28,954 bases of DNA, from IMG/VR virus record IMGVR_UViG_3300020202_000190, positions 1-28,954 of that record. One strand, 5' to 3'. The DNA comes from a virus. A program made the position numbers and the translations under genes. The notes below the pieces were generated by a model. The model was not told where the DNA came from, did not search any database, and was given only the letters and a program-made list of their open reading frames with translations. Position 1 is the first letter of the stretch; each line of letters opens with the position of its first letter. Shown piece after piece: positions 22,744 through 28,856 of this stretch.

Positions 22744-22973
22744 GTCAGGCGCAGGAAAGCCCAGCCGAAGAATCCGCTTTGCGCAAGCTGCGCGGCATAG
22801 GCGAGAACGCCTAACGAGGCGATGGCGCCAGCATAGAGCAGTGCCACAAGCCCAACCCGGGTCAATCTCGGATAGCGGGCCGCATCCGACACCCGATCAC
22901 ACCACGGCTTCCCCAAGCGCTGCCACAGCACGCCAAGGGTGCCGAGCACCAGGCCGACCAGGACGATCTCCAT
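22737..22973 (-). CDS. antisense two-TM membrane protein (78 aa)
   Basis: It is a minus-strand gene wedged between the ejection gene and the tail fibre. Residues 2-17 and about 42-64 are hydrophobic helices separated by a basic loop (RLGKPW...RYPRLTRVG). Two helices and a short tail fit a small inner-membrane protein such as a holin-like or superinfection-exclusion protein. There is no good Shine-Dalgarno site upstream of ATG 22973, which lowers certainty. Its opposite orientation in a late operon is the reason to suspect separate expression. Confidence 0.5.
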   Translation of the reverse strand: MEIVLVGLVLGTLGVLWQRLGKPWCDRVSDAARYPRLTRVGLVALLYAGAIASLGVLAYAAQLAQSGFFGWAFLRLTY

Positions 22974-23019
22974 CCGGTCGCGAGCCTAGCACAACCCATG
23001 CCAACTGAAAGAGCCATCC

Positions 23020-24057
23020 ATGGCCCGAGACGGTAGCGGCACCCATAGCTTGCCAGAGGCTGATTTCGTCGCCGGCACGACCATCGTCGCCTCGGTGATG
23101 AACAGCCAGCTACAGGACATTTCCGACGAGCTGACCAACTCCGTCGCCAAGGACGGCCAGTCCACCATGACCGGCGCCCTGAAGATGGGAACGCAGCGAA
23201 TCACCGGTGTGGGCAATGCTACCGCCCGCACGGATGGTGCCGTCGTTGGCCAGATTCAGGACGCCTCGTACATTTATGGCACAACCGGCGGCACCGCCAA
23301 TGCGCAGACCCTGACGCCGGCCCCGGCGATCACCGCTTATGTCGCGGGGATGAAGTTCCGCGCCCTGATCGGCTCGGGGCTCACCAACACCAGTGCCGTG
23401 ACCCTCCAGGTGTCGGGCATCGCCAGCCCGAAGAACGTCAAGCACATCGACGGCTCGGCCCTGATCGGCGGAGAACTGAAAGACGGCGCCATTGCGGAGT
23501 TCGTCTACGACGGGACCAACTTCGTCTTGCTCAGCGTGTTTGCCGCGGCATTCGAGCTGGTGGAGACCAAGACCGCATCCGCGTCGGCGAACCTGGAGTT
23601 CACCTTTCCGAGCGGTTTTTCCGAGGTCCACTTCTTCGGCTACAACATCCTTCCCGCCGTGCAAGATGAGGCCCTGCGGGCGCAGGTCAGCATTGCGGGA
23701 AGCTACCAGACCACAGGCAGCTATGAGAACCACACCGCCACTTTTGAAAGCGGCACGCTTGCCGATTCGCTGACCTCGACGGACACCAACATCATTATCA
23801 GCGGCCCGGCCGACGACAATGGCAGCCTCGCCATCGACTTCACCGCCAATCTTTTCAATCCGGCCAACACGACGGTGAAGAAGGTGCTGGCAAGCCGGTC
23901 CACCTCGATCCGCTCGAACGCCACTCGTCAGCTGGTGTTGAACGATGGGTACTGGACCGGCGCCAATTCAGCGATCGACAAGATCAAGTTCATCATGTCG
24001 GGCGGCGGCAACATCGCTTCGGGCGTGATCTGCGCCCGCTACCGCCGGGTTTCATAG
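23020..24057 (+). CDS. tail fibre protein
   Basis: It starts at ATG 23020, with GAAAGAG upstream; 345 residues. The opening SLPEADFVAGTTIVASVMNSQLQDISDELTNS, then GQSTMTGALKMGTQRITGVGNATARTDGA, is the repeat-bearing anchor common in podovirus fibres. The C-terminal part (about 190-345) is beta-rich with FTFPSGFSEVHFFGYNI and ends ASGVICARYRRVS. It would form the distal host-contacting domain. It follows the ejection proteins and precedes lysis genes. Confidence 0.82.
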   Translation: MARDGSGTHSLPEADFVAGTTIVASVMNSQLQDISDELTNSVAKDGQSTMTGALKMGTQRITGVGNATARTDGAVVGQIQDASYIYGTTGGTANAQTLTPAPAITAYVAGMKFRALIGSGLTNTSAVTLQVSGIASPKNVKHIDGSALIGGELKDGAIAEFVYDGTNFVLLSVFAAAFELVETKTASASANLEFTFPSGFSEVHFFGYNILPAVQDEALRAQVSIAGSYQTTGSYENHTATFESGTLADSLTSTDTNIIISGPADDNGSLAIDFTANLFNPANTTVKKVLASRSTSIRSNATRQLVLNDGYWTGANSAIDKIKFIMSGGGNIASGVICARYRRVS

Positions 24058-24097
24058 GGAATTAAGCGCGTAACCCGCTGGCTGGGGAGTTGGCGAG

Positions 24098-24406
24098 ATG
24101 GCGGAACTACCAGAGCGCAGACGTAAGAGCCCACCGGACTACGGGGCGTGGACCGCCCGCGCCGTGCTGATGGTGCTGTTGGGTATCGCAACGCTGTTTC
24201 TCGGCGACGCCCGGTCGGACCTGAAGGACCTGGTGAAGTTCTCCCACGCGACGGACCGTCGCTTGGACAAGCACGAGTTCCGCCTAGACGTGCACGACGC
24301 GAAGCTATTCGAGCAGGCCGAGGCGCTGAAGCGCATGGAATTCCTGCGCAAGACCGAGGCGGAGAAGGTGGTCCCGATGCCCTTCCCGGTGAGGGTGCCG
24401 CAGTGA
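24098..24406 (+). CDS. single-TM coiled-coil membrane protein, spanin-like topology
   Basis: The start is ATG 24098; 102 residues. A basic N-terminus (RRRKSPPDYG), one TM helix (about 21-36, ARAVLMVLLGIATLFLG) and a charged coiled coil (38-90) imply a cytoplasmic tail, one membrane span and a periplasmic rod. This is the layout of inner-membrane spanins, but no outer-membrane lipoprotein partner is visible. A regulator of lysis is an alternative. It overlaps the next tiny ORF by GTGA. Confidence 0.55.
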   Translation: MAELPERRRKSPPDYGAWTARAVLMVLLGIATLFLGDARSDLKDLVKFSHATDRRLDKHEFRLDVHDAKLFEQAEALKRMEFLRKTEAEKVVPMPFPVRVPQ

Positions 24407-24495
24407 TCGGCCCCGCCGACATCCTGATCCTGACCGTGGTCGGCTGCCTGCTCGCCATGCTGCTGGTCTCCGGCGCGCTGTGGGTGGTGTCGTGA
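24403..24495 (+). CDS. 30-residue single-TM peptide in lysis cassette
   Basis: The start is GTG 24403 in a GTGA overlap with the preceding gene, and the stop shares TGATG with the endolysin start. It encodes 30 residues, nearly all hydrophobic (ILILTVVGCLLAMLLVSGAL), consistent with one TM helix. Stop-start coupling on both sides and location in the lysis block support a real peptide. A pinholin or antiholin-like role is speculative. Confidence 0.5.
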   Translation: MIGPADILILTVVGCLLAMLLVSGALWVVS

Positions 24496-24941
24496 TGGAG
24501 AGCAAGATGAAAGAGCCGCGCGGCTACCGCAACAACAACCCCGGCAACATCCGCAAGAGCACGACCAAGTTCGTCGGCGAAATCTACTCGGAAGACGCGG
24601 CTTTCAAGCGCTTCGGCACGATGGAGCACGGGGTAAGGGCGGCTGGCAAGATCCTGCTGACCTACTACCTGCATCACCAGCTGAAGACGCCTTACGACAT
24701 CATCAAGCGCTGGGCGCCGCCGAACGAGAACGACACGGTGGCCTATGCCAAGGCCGTCGCGGCTCACCTTGGGATGGATGCCCATGACACCGTGAACGTC
24801 ACTGAGCGCGCCACACTGCCCAAGCTGCTGACCGCCATTTTCCGCCATGAGAACGGCCGCCGGCCGGACGGGACGGATTGGGTGAAGGCGGACCAGATCG
24901 CAACGGGCGCTGATTGGGCGCTCGGCGTGCGGGAGGACTAA
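24495..24941 (+). CDS. probable endolysin (NNNPGN family)
   Basis: It starts at ATG 24495, overlapping the previous stop; 148 residues. Residues 8-16 carry RNNNPGNIR, then AFKRFGTMEHGVRAAGKILLTYY and DIIKRWAPPNENDTVAYAKAV. This is the core of a small phage protein family that degrades or binds the cell wall, found in lysis cassettes and as virion-associated hydrolase. No signal peptide is seen, so a holin would be needed for release; a holin gene follows. I cannot name the catalytic residue. Confidence 0.72.
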   Translation: MESKMKEPRGYRNNNPGNIRKSTTKFVGEIYSEDAAFKRFGTMEHGVRAAGKILLTYYLHHQLKTPYDIIKRWAPPNENDTVAYAKAVAAHLGMDAHDTVNVTERATLPKLLTAIFRHENGRRPDGTDWVKADQIATGADWALGVRED

Positions 24942-24944
24942 CCA

Positions 24945-25331
24945 ATGCTCGCCGCGCTACTCCCCATCCTGACCCCCCTGCTGGGCAAGCTGCTGGAATC
25001 GGTCATCCCCGATCCGCAGGCCCGGCAGAAAGAACTAGACCGCATGCTCGGCGCGCTGGCGCAAAGCGACCTGTCGCAGCTGGAGGTGAACAAGGCGGAG
25101 GCGGGGAGCGGCAACCTGTTCATCGCCGGCTGGCGGCCCTTCATCGGCTGGGTATGCGGCACGGCGCTGGCCTATACCTACCTGTTCGCCCCGCTGGCCT
25201 ATTACGTCGGCTTTCTGATCGGCAAGCCCATCCCGAAGCTGCCGACGCTCGACGGCAACCTCTATGAACTCATGCTCGGCATGTTGGGCATGGCGGGCCT
25301 TCGCACCTTCGAGAAGATCAAGACCAAATGA
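24945..25331 (+). CDS. holin (3TM superfamily)
   Basis: The start is ATG 24945; 128 residues. An amphipathic N-terminal helix (LLPILTPLLGKLLESVIP) and a charged linker precede NLFIAGWRPFIGWVCGTALAYTYLF (about 56-81), LAYYVGFLIG and a C-terminal helix (LYELMLGMLGMAGLRTFEK). AGWRPFIGW is the hallmark of 3TM-type holins. It would form lesions in the inner membrane at the end of infection and release the endolysin encoded just upstream. It overlaps the next tiny ORF by ATGA. Confidence 0.85.
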   Translation: MLAALLPILTPLLGKLLESVIPDPQARQKELDRMLGALAQSDLSQLEVNKAEAGSGNLFIAGWRPFIGWVCGTALAYTYLFAPLAYYVGFLIGKPIPKLPTLDGNLYELMLGMLGMAGLRTFEKIKTK

Positions 25332-25426
25332 TCTCCCGCGCCATCGACTGGTGCGGCGGGTGGCAGGTCATCGCCATCCTGGCGGCGGTGTTCGGGGCGG
25401 GCGTGGCGGTGGGCTGGATGCTGTAG
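25328..25426 (+). CDS. 32-residue single-TM peptide after holin
   Basis: The start is ATG 25328 in an ATGA overlap with the holin stop. It has a short WCGGWQ head and a Gly/Ala/Val hydrophobic helix (VIAILAAVFGAGVAVGWM). It is the last ORF before the terminator. Like the 30-residue peptide at 24403, it could modulate lysis, but no family can be named. Confidence 0.45.
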   Translation: MISRAIDWCGGWQVIAILAAVFGAGVAVGWML

Positions 25427-25432
25427 GGCGCC

Positions 25433-25457
25433 GCTCTCGGGGAACCGGGAGCCTTTT
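25433..25457 (+). terminator. rho-independent terminator of the late operon
   Basis: An eight-base-pair stem, GCTCTCGG (25433-25440) paired with CCGGGAGC (25445-25452), with one T-G wobble and a GGAA tetraloop, is followed by CTTTT. It lies seven bases after the last plus-strand lysis ORF and before the convergent minus-strand genes. The minus-strand side has no T-run, so it appears to act on plus-strand transcripts. Confidence 0.8.
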
Positions 25458-25463
25458 GTGTGT

Positions 25464-25652
25464 CTAGCGCTGGTCGCCCATGCGGCCCAAGTTCTCCGGC
25501 GAACACCACGGAGGCGGTGCCGGCGGACTCAGCGCCTCGATCCTCTCCGCCGCTTCCCGGAGGAGGGCGGCTATACCCGCATCGCCCGGCCGGCCCGACG
25601 CTTCACAGAATCGGGCATCAACCAGCAGCCGTTTCACCAGATCATCGCTCAT
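25464..25652 (-). CDS. hypothetical small phage protein (62 aa)
   Basis: It lies on the minus strand. ATG 25652 overlaps the stop of the upstream gene (ATGA). It is a helical protein with DLVKRLLVDARFCEASG and AALLREAAERIEAL, a pattern frequent in small uncharacterised phage proteins, and a Pro-rich tail. Function unknown. It converges on the late terminator. Confidence 0.6.
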   Translation of the reverse strand: MSDDLVKRLLVDARFCEASGRPGDAGIAALLREAAERIEALSPPAPPPWCSPENLGRMGDQR

Positions 25653-25840
25653 TTCTTCACCCTCTCGTAGAAGCTCCGCTTCCTCTCATCTGACAGCTCT
25701 TGGCGCTGCTGTTCGATGACCCGGACCAGCTGCTCGATCAGCTCGGCGAACGCTACCCCTGTCGGCCCTGCGGTTCTCGACACCTTCGCCACCTTCAAGG
25801 CGCGGGTCACAAGCTTGCGGATGTCGGTGGGGCGGGGCAT
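25649..25840 (-). CDS. hypothetical basic helical protein (63 aa)
   Basis: The start chosen is ATG 25840 (minus); the frame continues upstream to a TTG at 25927 through the repeat region, which I think less likely. The 63 residues are rich in Arg, Val and Leu, with LVTRALKVAKVS and a C-terminal helix LIEQLVRVIEQQRQELSDERKRS, possibly a coiled coil. Position next to attP suggests an integration accessory role, but nothing in the sequence proves it. Confidence 0.5.
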   Translation of the reverse strand: MPRPTDIRKLVTRALKVAKVSRTAGPTGVAFAELIEQLVRVIEQQRQELSDERKRSFYERVKK

Positions 25841-25858
25841 GGCGGCACGATAGCAGAC

Positions 25859-25879
25859 TGTGCCGACTTTTGTGCCAAC
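25859..25879 (+). repeat. paired TGTGCC(G/A)AC repeat, unit 1 (attP left arm)
   Basis: Two 9-mers, TGTGCCGAC and TGTGCCAAC, start 12 bases apart. The same unit recurs at 26119 and 26293. It is a probable arm-type site for integrase or excisionase. Confidence 0.6.
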
Positions 25880-25955
25880 CCGAACCGCTTTCGTTCGCGC
25901 GAGCAGCGCGTGTTGCGCGTTGTCCAAATCATTGGTTTGTCAGGATTATTAGGCG

Positions 25956-25964
25956 ATTTTAGCA
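25956..25964 (-). promoter_or_regulatory. possible extended -10 promoter
   Basis: On the minus strand this reads TGCTAAAAT, an extended -10 element (TGnTAnAAT type) in the AT-rich part of the att region. It would drive the two small minus-strand genes. There is no convincing -35 at normal spacing, so confidence is low. Confidence 0.25.
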
Positions 25965-25980
25965 GATTTTGCCTATCGCG

Positions 25981-26050
25981 GCACAGGTTTGCTAAACCGT
26001 TATACGGCCTTAAAGCCGTATCGTGGGTTCGAATCCCATCCCCTCCGCCA
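25981..26050 (+). other. attP core: 3' part of tRNA-Ser(GCU)
   Basis: This is a partial tRNA: GGTTT-GCT-AAACC around anticodon GCT (25991-25993), a long variable arm with stem TACGGC/GCCGTA (26003-26020), T-stem GTGGG with loop TTCGAAT (26023-26039), acceptor CCCCTCC (26040-26046), discriminator G and encoded CCA. No 5' half (acceptor strand, D-arm) precedes it, and the anticodon stem does not close fully beyond five pairs. Integrases of this class recombine within such tRNA 3' ends and the phage copy restores the host gene. Confidence 0.85.
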
Positions 26051-26066
26051 ACTCCCTGTGCCGCAG

Positions 26067-27131
26067 TCACTTCTTGTCTCCCTCGGAAGCGGTGGTTTCG
26101 CTGTTGAACCGCCGCCACTGTGCCGGGTTTTGTGCCGACTCATCTGTCCTGACATAGGCCAGATAGACCTCGGTTGTCTTGACCGAGCGATGCCCCAGGT
26201 GCCGGCTCAGGTCGTAGATGTCACGGCCATCCTGTAGCTCTCGGACTGCGTAGCCGTGGCGCAGATCATGGCAGCGGAAGCGGCGGAACGGCTGTGCCGA
26301 CTTCTGTGCCGACTCCGCCACCTCGGAAACGATGGCGCGGAACCGGCTGGCGACGTTCCTGTAGCGCTCGCCGTTGCCATGCCAGAACACCACGGGCGAC
26401 TTGAGCGAGCGCGGCAGGCGGCTCAGCAGCGCCACCACGGCGGCGTCTATGCTGATGCGGCGGGGGCGGTTGGTCTTGGTCTTGGTCAGCAGGATCTCGC
26501 CGCGCTGTAGGTCAACCTGCGCCCATTCCAGGCCGGCGGCTTCCTCCTGCCGGCAGCCGGTCAGGTCCAAGAACCGGACCATGGCGGCCAAGTTGCCCGG
26601 CAGCCGCGCAACCACCATCGCAACGCTGGCCGGGTCGGGCGGCTGGATTGGCTCGCGGCGTTCGCGGATGGTCTTGCGGTTGAAGTCGAGGAATGGATTG
26701 TACTCGCACGCCCCCCAGCCGGCGGCTGCCTCGAACACTTGGGATGCGGCGGTCAGGTCGCGCCGCTTCGTGGCGTTGCTGGCGTCGGCGCGCTTGGCAA
26801 CGTAGGCGGCGACATCGCGCCGGGTGATCTCATCCAGGTACTTGTGGCGGAAGTGATCGTCCAGCTGTCCGAGCGATACCTTGTAGCGTTGCAAGGTGGC
26901 GGGCTTGAGCGAATGCGGGAAGACCTCGGACATGCAGCGGACCACCGCCGACAGCCAGGTCATCCGGTGCTCGGCGAAGTGCGCCGCGCCCTTGAGTTCC
27001 TTTTCCCATTGCTCGAACCGGCGGCGGGCCTCAGCCCGAGAAGCCGTTCGTAGGCTTCTACGTCGCTCGGCGCCGGCAACCTGGATGCGTCCCCACCAGA
27101 TGCGCCCGCGGCGATAGAGATTGTCTGACAT
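26067..27131 (-). CDS. tyrosine-type site-specific integrase
   Basis: The start is ATG 27131 on the minus strand, with AAGGGGA just upstream; 354 residues. The N-terminal arm-binding region (about 1-50), core-binding helices (55-150) and catalytic domain (165-330) are in order. Catalytic residues visible: Arg194 (TGCRQEE), Lys217 or Lys219 (TKTKTNR), His288 and Arg291 (HDLRH), His314 (LGHRS) and Tyr323 (TTEVY). It inserts the phage at a tRNA-Ser gene; attP lies 17 bases beyond the stop. Two of the three periodic repeat units sit in the 3' part of this gene. Confidence 0.95.
   Translation of the reverse strand: MSDNLYRRGRIWWGRIQVAGAERRRSLRTASRAEARRRFEQWEKELKGAAHFAEHRMTWLSAVVRCMSEVFPHSLKPATLQRYKVSLGQLDDHFRHKYLDEITRRDVAAYVAKRADASNATKRRDLTAASQVFEAAAGWGACEYNPFLDFNRKTIRERREPIQPPDPASVAMVVARLPGNLAAMVRFLDLTGCRQEEAAGLEWAQVDLQRGEILLTKTKTNRPRRISIDAAVVALLSRLPRSLKSPVVFWHGNGERYRNVASRFRAIVSEVAESAQKSAQPFRRFRCHDLRHGYAVRELQDGRDIYDLSRHLGHRSVKTTEVYLAYVRTDESAQNPAQWRRFNSETTASEGDKK
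26119..26139 (+). repeat. paired TGTGCC repeat, unit 2 (attP right arm)
   Basis: TGTGCCGGG and TGTGCCGAC start 12 bases apart, inside the end of the integrase gene (encoding SAQNPAQ on the minus strand). Same period and orientation as units 1 and 3. Confidence 0.6.
26293..26313 (+). repeat. paired TGTGCC repeat, unit 3
   Basis: Two perfect TGTGCCGAC copies start 12 bases apart, inside the integrase gene (encoding SAQKSAQ on the minus strand). Confidence 0.55.
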
Positions 27132-27301
27132 GGCCTGTCCCCTTCCTTGGCCCAGCGGCGCAGGATAATCCGGTCGAAGGTCCAGCGGGAGCCAAGCATG
27201 GAGGCGCCCGGAATCCGCCCCTTCGCCGCCATGTGCTGAAGCGTGCGCTTCGGCAGGCCGGTGATCTGGTGCGCTTCGGCTATGAGACAGCGTTCGGTCA
27301 T
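26960..27301 (-). CDS. excisionase-like HTH protein
   Basis: The start is ATG 27301 (minus), with GGAG upstream and ATGA overlap with a 12-residue ORF; up to 113 residues. Residues 1-56 form a winged-helix domain: LIAEAHQITGLPKRTLQHMAAKGRIPG, then WTFDRIILRRWAKE, close to MerR-like excisionases that bend attachment-site DNA and steer integrase toward excision. The C-terminal half is read in a second frame over the first 172 bases of the integrase gene and is Ala/Arg/Ser-rich, so it may be a nonessential tail. Confidence 0.75.
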   Translation of the reverse strand: MTERCLIAEAHQITGLPKRTLQHMAAKGRIPGASMLGSRWTFDRIILRRWAKEGDRPCQTISIAAGASGGDASRLPAPSDVEAYERLLGLRPAAGSSNGKRNSRARRTSPSTG

Positions 27302-27336
27302 GGCTCCAACGGCAGGCGTAGGCGTCGCTCTGTCAT
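27298..27336 (-). CDS. 12-residue micro-ORF before xis
   Basis: On the minus strand an ATG at 27336 overlaps the stop of the 16-residue ORF, and its own stop overlaps the xis start, both as ATGA. It encodes MTERRLRLPLEP. There is no clear ribosome-binding site of its own. Likely a coupling or leader ORF if it is translated at all. Confidence 0.3.
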   Translation of the reverse strand: MTERRLRLPLEP

Positions 27337-27383
27337 GGGGTGTCTTGGTGGCGCGCAGTAGCGCGCTGGAGTTCGTGGCTCAT
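27333..27383 (-). CDS. 16-residue micro-ORF after radical SAM gene
   Basis: The minus-strand ATG at 27383 overlaps the radical SAM stop (ATGA) and has GGAGAGG a few bases upstream. It encodes MSHELQRATARHQDTP and ends in an ATGA overlap with the next micro-ORF. The strong ribosome-binding site favours translation; the peptide has no recognisable function. Confidence 0.35.
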   Translation of the reverse strand: MSHELQRATARHQDTP

Positions 27384-28411
27384 GCGGCCTCTCCGAACAG
27401 ATTTCCCTGCGCATGCGCGCCGCGGCCCTTAGCGTTCACGTCGTAGTGTTCGAAGGCGATGAAGTTGTACGCCTTGCGGATCACCCAGCGCTGGAACTCG
27501 CGGAGTGTGCGGCGCTCAATGGGCGCGTTGTGTCCGCCAAGCGGCAGCCCCCGCTCGCGGGTGGGATCAAACACCATCGGATAGGGCCGGATGCCTCGCT
27601 CGACCATGCGGTTGAACCGGCGGAACACGCGAGCCCAAGTCTCGCGAGGATCGTATCCTACCAGCATGTACGCCATCAGCCGCGAGGGCGCGATCCCCGC
27701 CTCTTCAAGCATGTCCACGCCGCGAAAGAAAACTTCCTCATCACGCAGATTGTCCCAAGCGGTGTAGAGCCGCCGCGTGGTGAATTGGTCATCGCAGTAA
27801 TGAATAGACGCGAGCGCTCGCGCGGCGTCTGGATCGATCAGCCGCACGTTGATGCCTTGGTTGAGGCAGACCTTGAACCCGCCATCCCGAATTTCACCGA
27901 TGCGCGCTTCCCATTGGTCACGTGGCTGACCGAAGAAATCATTGTCGAGCAAATGCAGGTGTCTCGGGTGGCCTTCGCCGCGCCAAATGTCGGCAACGGT
28001 GTTTACCGACCGTGGCTTGCCTTCCTTCTTTGGCACGACGCAGAAGCCGCACTTAAGGCGACATCCGCGCTGCGTGAAGCCGATGGAACCCGTGAACGCC
28101 GGATAGATCGAATAGTCAGGCTTCAGCCCCTCAGCCCCGGTCAGCCCCTCAACGGTGGTAGCGTCATCGCTCCAAGTCCCGCCAACGATGGCGCCGGGAA
28201 AGTTTGCGCGCAGCCGAGCCACGCGGTCAGCGCTGAATGCAAAGATGGCCGAGCCGTAGACGCGCTCATACTGAGGCTCCAGCATGTCGCGCTCGACAGA
28301 CTTTGAAAACACGATTTCATCGCCACACTCACGATGAAACGCAGCCAACGACATCAGCGCAAGATTGGGCAGCTTGCCGTCGATCTGGGTGATGCGGATG
28401 TTCACCCTCAT
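27380..28411 (-). CDS. radical SAM enzyme
   Basis: The start is ATG 28411 (minus) in an ATGA overlap; 343 residues. RGCRLKCGFCVVPKKEG holds the Cys117-x3-Cys121-x2-Cys124 cluster that binds the [4Fe-4S] centre cleaving S-adenosylmethionine. The preceding 100 residues (SLAAFHRECGDEIVFSK, then GTWSDDATTVEGL) look like the Rossmann-type N-terminal domain of cobalamin-dependent/MiaB-like family members. A (beta/alpha) barrel with HLHLLDNDFFG and MAYMLVGYDPRE follows. The substrate is unknown; nucleic-acid base modification is one possibility for a phage enzyme. Confidence 0.85.
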   Translation of the reverse strand: MRVNIRITQIDGKLPNLALMSLAAFHRECGDEIVFSKSVERDMLEPQYERVYGSAIFAFSADRVARLRANFPGAIVGGTWSDDATTVEGLTGAEGLKPDYSIYPAFTGSIGFTQRGCRLKCGFCVVPKKEGKPRSVNTVADIWRGEGHPRHLHLLDNDFFGQPRDQWEARIGEIRDGGFKVCLNQGINVRLIDPDAARALASIHYCDDQFTTRRLYTAWDNLRDEEVFFRGVDMLEEAGIAPSRLMAYMLVGYDPRETWARVFRRFNRMVERGIRPYPMVFDPTRERGLPLGGHNAPIERRTLREFQRWVIRKAYNFIAFEHYDVNAKGRGAHAQGNLFGEAA

Positions 28412-28779
28412 TCCCCTCCGGTCGTCGCGCTACTGCGCGAAACAGAATCCATCTTCTCTGTCACCCCCTCGTGCGTGGAGAGGCGGGAGAGGGCGGCACA
28501 CAGGTCGCACCCGCATCCGCGCTCAGCGTGACCTGCCGATGCCAGCGCCGATAGCCTCGCCACCTCGACCAGCGCCAGGACGGATTGCTCTACTGGCGCA
28601 TTCGGCAGCCCCGCCCGCTCCAGCACGGCCGGTATGGCGGAGAGGGCGGCAGCGGCGAGATCACCAGCATGGATTGTCACCATCTGGATTGCAGATGCTT
28701 GCTGCTCAGCCTGGATGTGTGCCGTCATCGCGGCTCGCATCGCCTCGACCAGCGCGGCCTTCAGTTCAGTGGGCGTCAT
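28408..28779 (-). CDS. hypothetical phage protein (123 aa)
   Basis: The start is ATG 28779 (minus), chosen because its ATGA overlaps the preceding small ORF stop; a longer in-frame start at 28818 reads into that ORF. The protein is helical and Ala-rich (LKAALVEAMRAAMTAHIQAEQQ), with a CGCDLC cluster at about 88-93, a possible partial metal site. Function unknown. The stop overlaps the radical SAM start (ATGA). Confidence 0.55.
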   Translation of the reverse strand: MTPTELKAALVEAMRAAMTAHIQAEQQASAIQMVTIHAGDLAAAALSAIPAVLERAGLPNAPVEQSVLALVEVARLSALASAGHAERGCGCDLCAALSRLSTHEGVTEKMDSVSRSSATTGGE

Positions 28780-28856
28780 GGCTGGCGGCTCCGGATGGCG
28801 GTGGCGAGTTCTTCGCACACGTCGAGGTCAGCGATAACGGATAGCCCCTGGGTCAT
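28776..28856 (-). CDS. 26-residue small ORF
   Basis: On the minus strand, ATG 28856 overlaps the stop of the upstream partial gene and the stop overlaps the next start, both ATGA. It encodes a short helix (LSVIADLDVCEELATAIRSR). An in-frame upstream ATG at 28891 would give 49 residues instead but would overlap the neighbouring gene. Support is the junction pattern only. Confidence 0.35.
   Translation of the reverse strand: MTQGLSVIADLDVCEELATAIRSRQP

Noticed and set aside
23020-24057. Variable region of a diversity-generating retroelement in the fibre gene
   Set aside because: No reverse transcriptase gene or template repeat is present in the window, and no A-specific variation can be seen from one sequence.
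24403-24495. VVGC in the 30-residue peptide as a lipobox (outer spanin)
   Set aside because: Only hydrophobic residues follow the Cys, leaving no mature periplasmic domain, so it is better read as a TM helix.
26002-26021. ATACGGC-CTTAAA-GCCGTAT hairpin as a terminator for integrase
   Set aside because: It is the variable arm of the tRNA fragment and has no T-run on either strand.
25700-26107. Plus-strand frame running through the attachment site
   Set aside because: It crosses the tRNA fragment and repeats and has no recognisable protein signature.
27413-28306. Plus-strand frame of 297 codons opposite the radical SAM gene
   Set aside because: The minus strand shows a complete CX3CX2C radical SAM enzyme with good start context; the plus frame has no motif.
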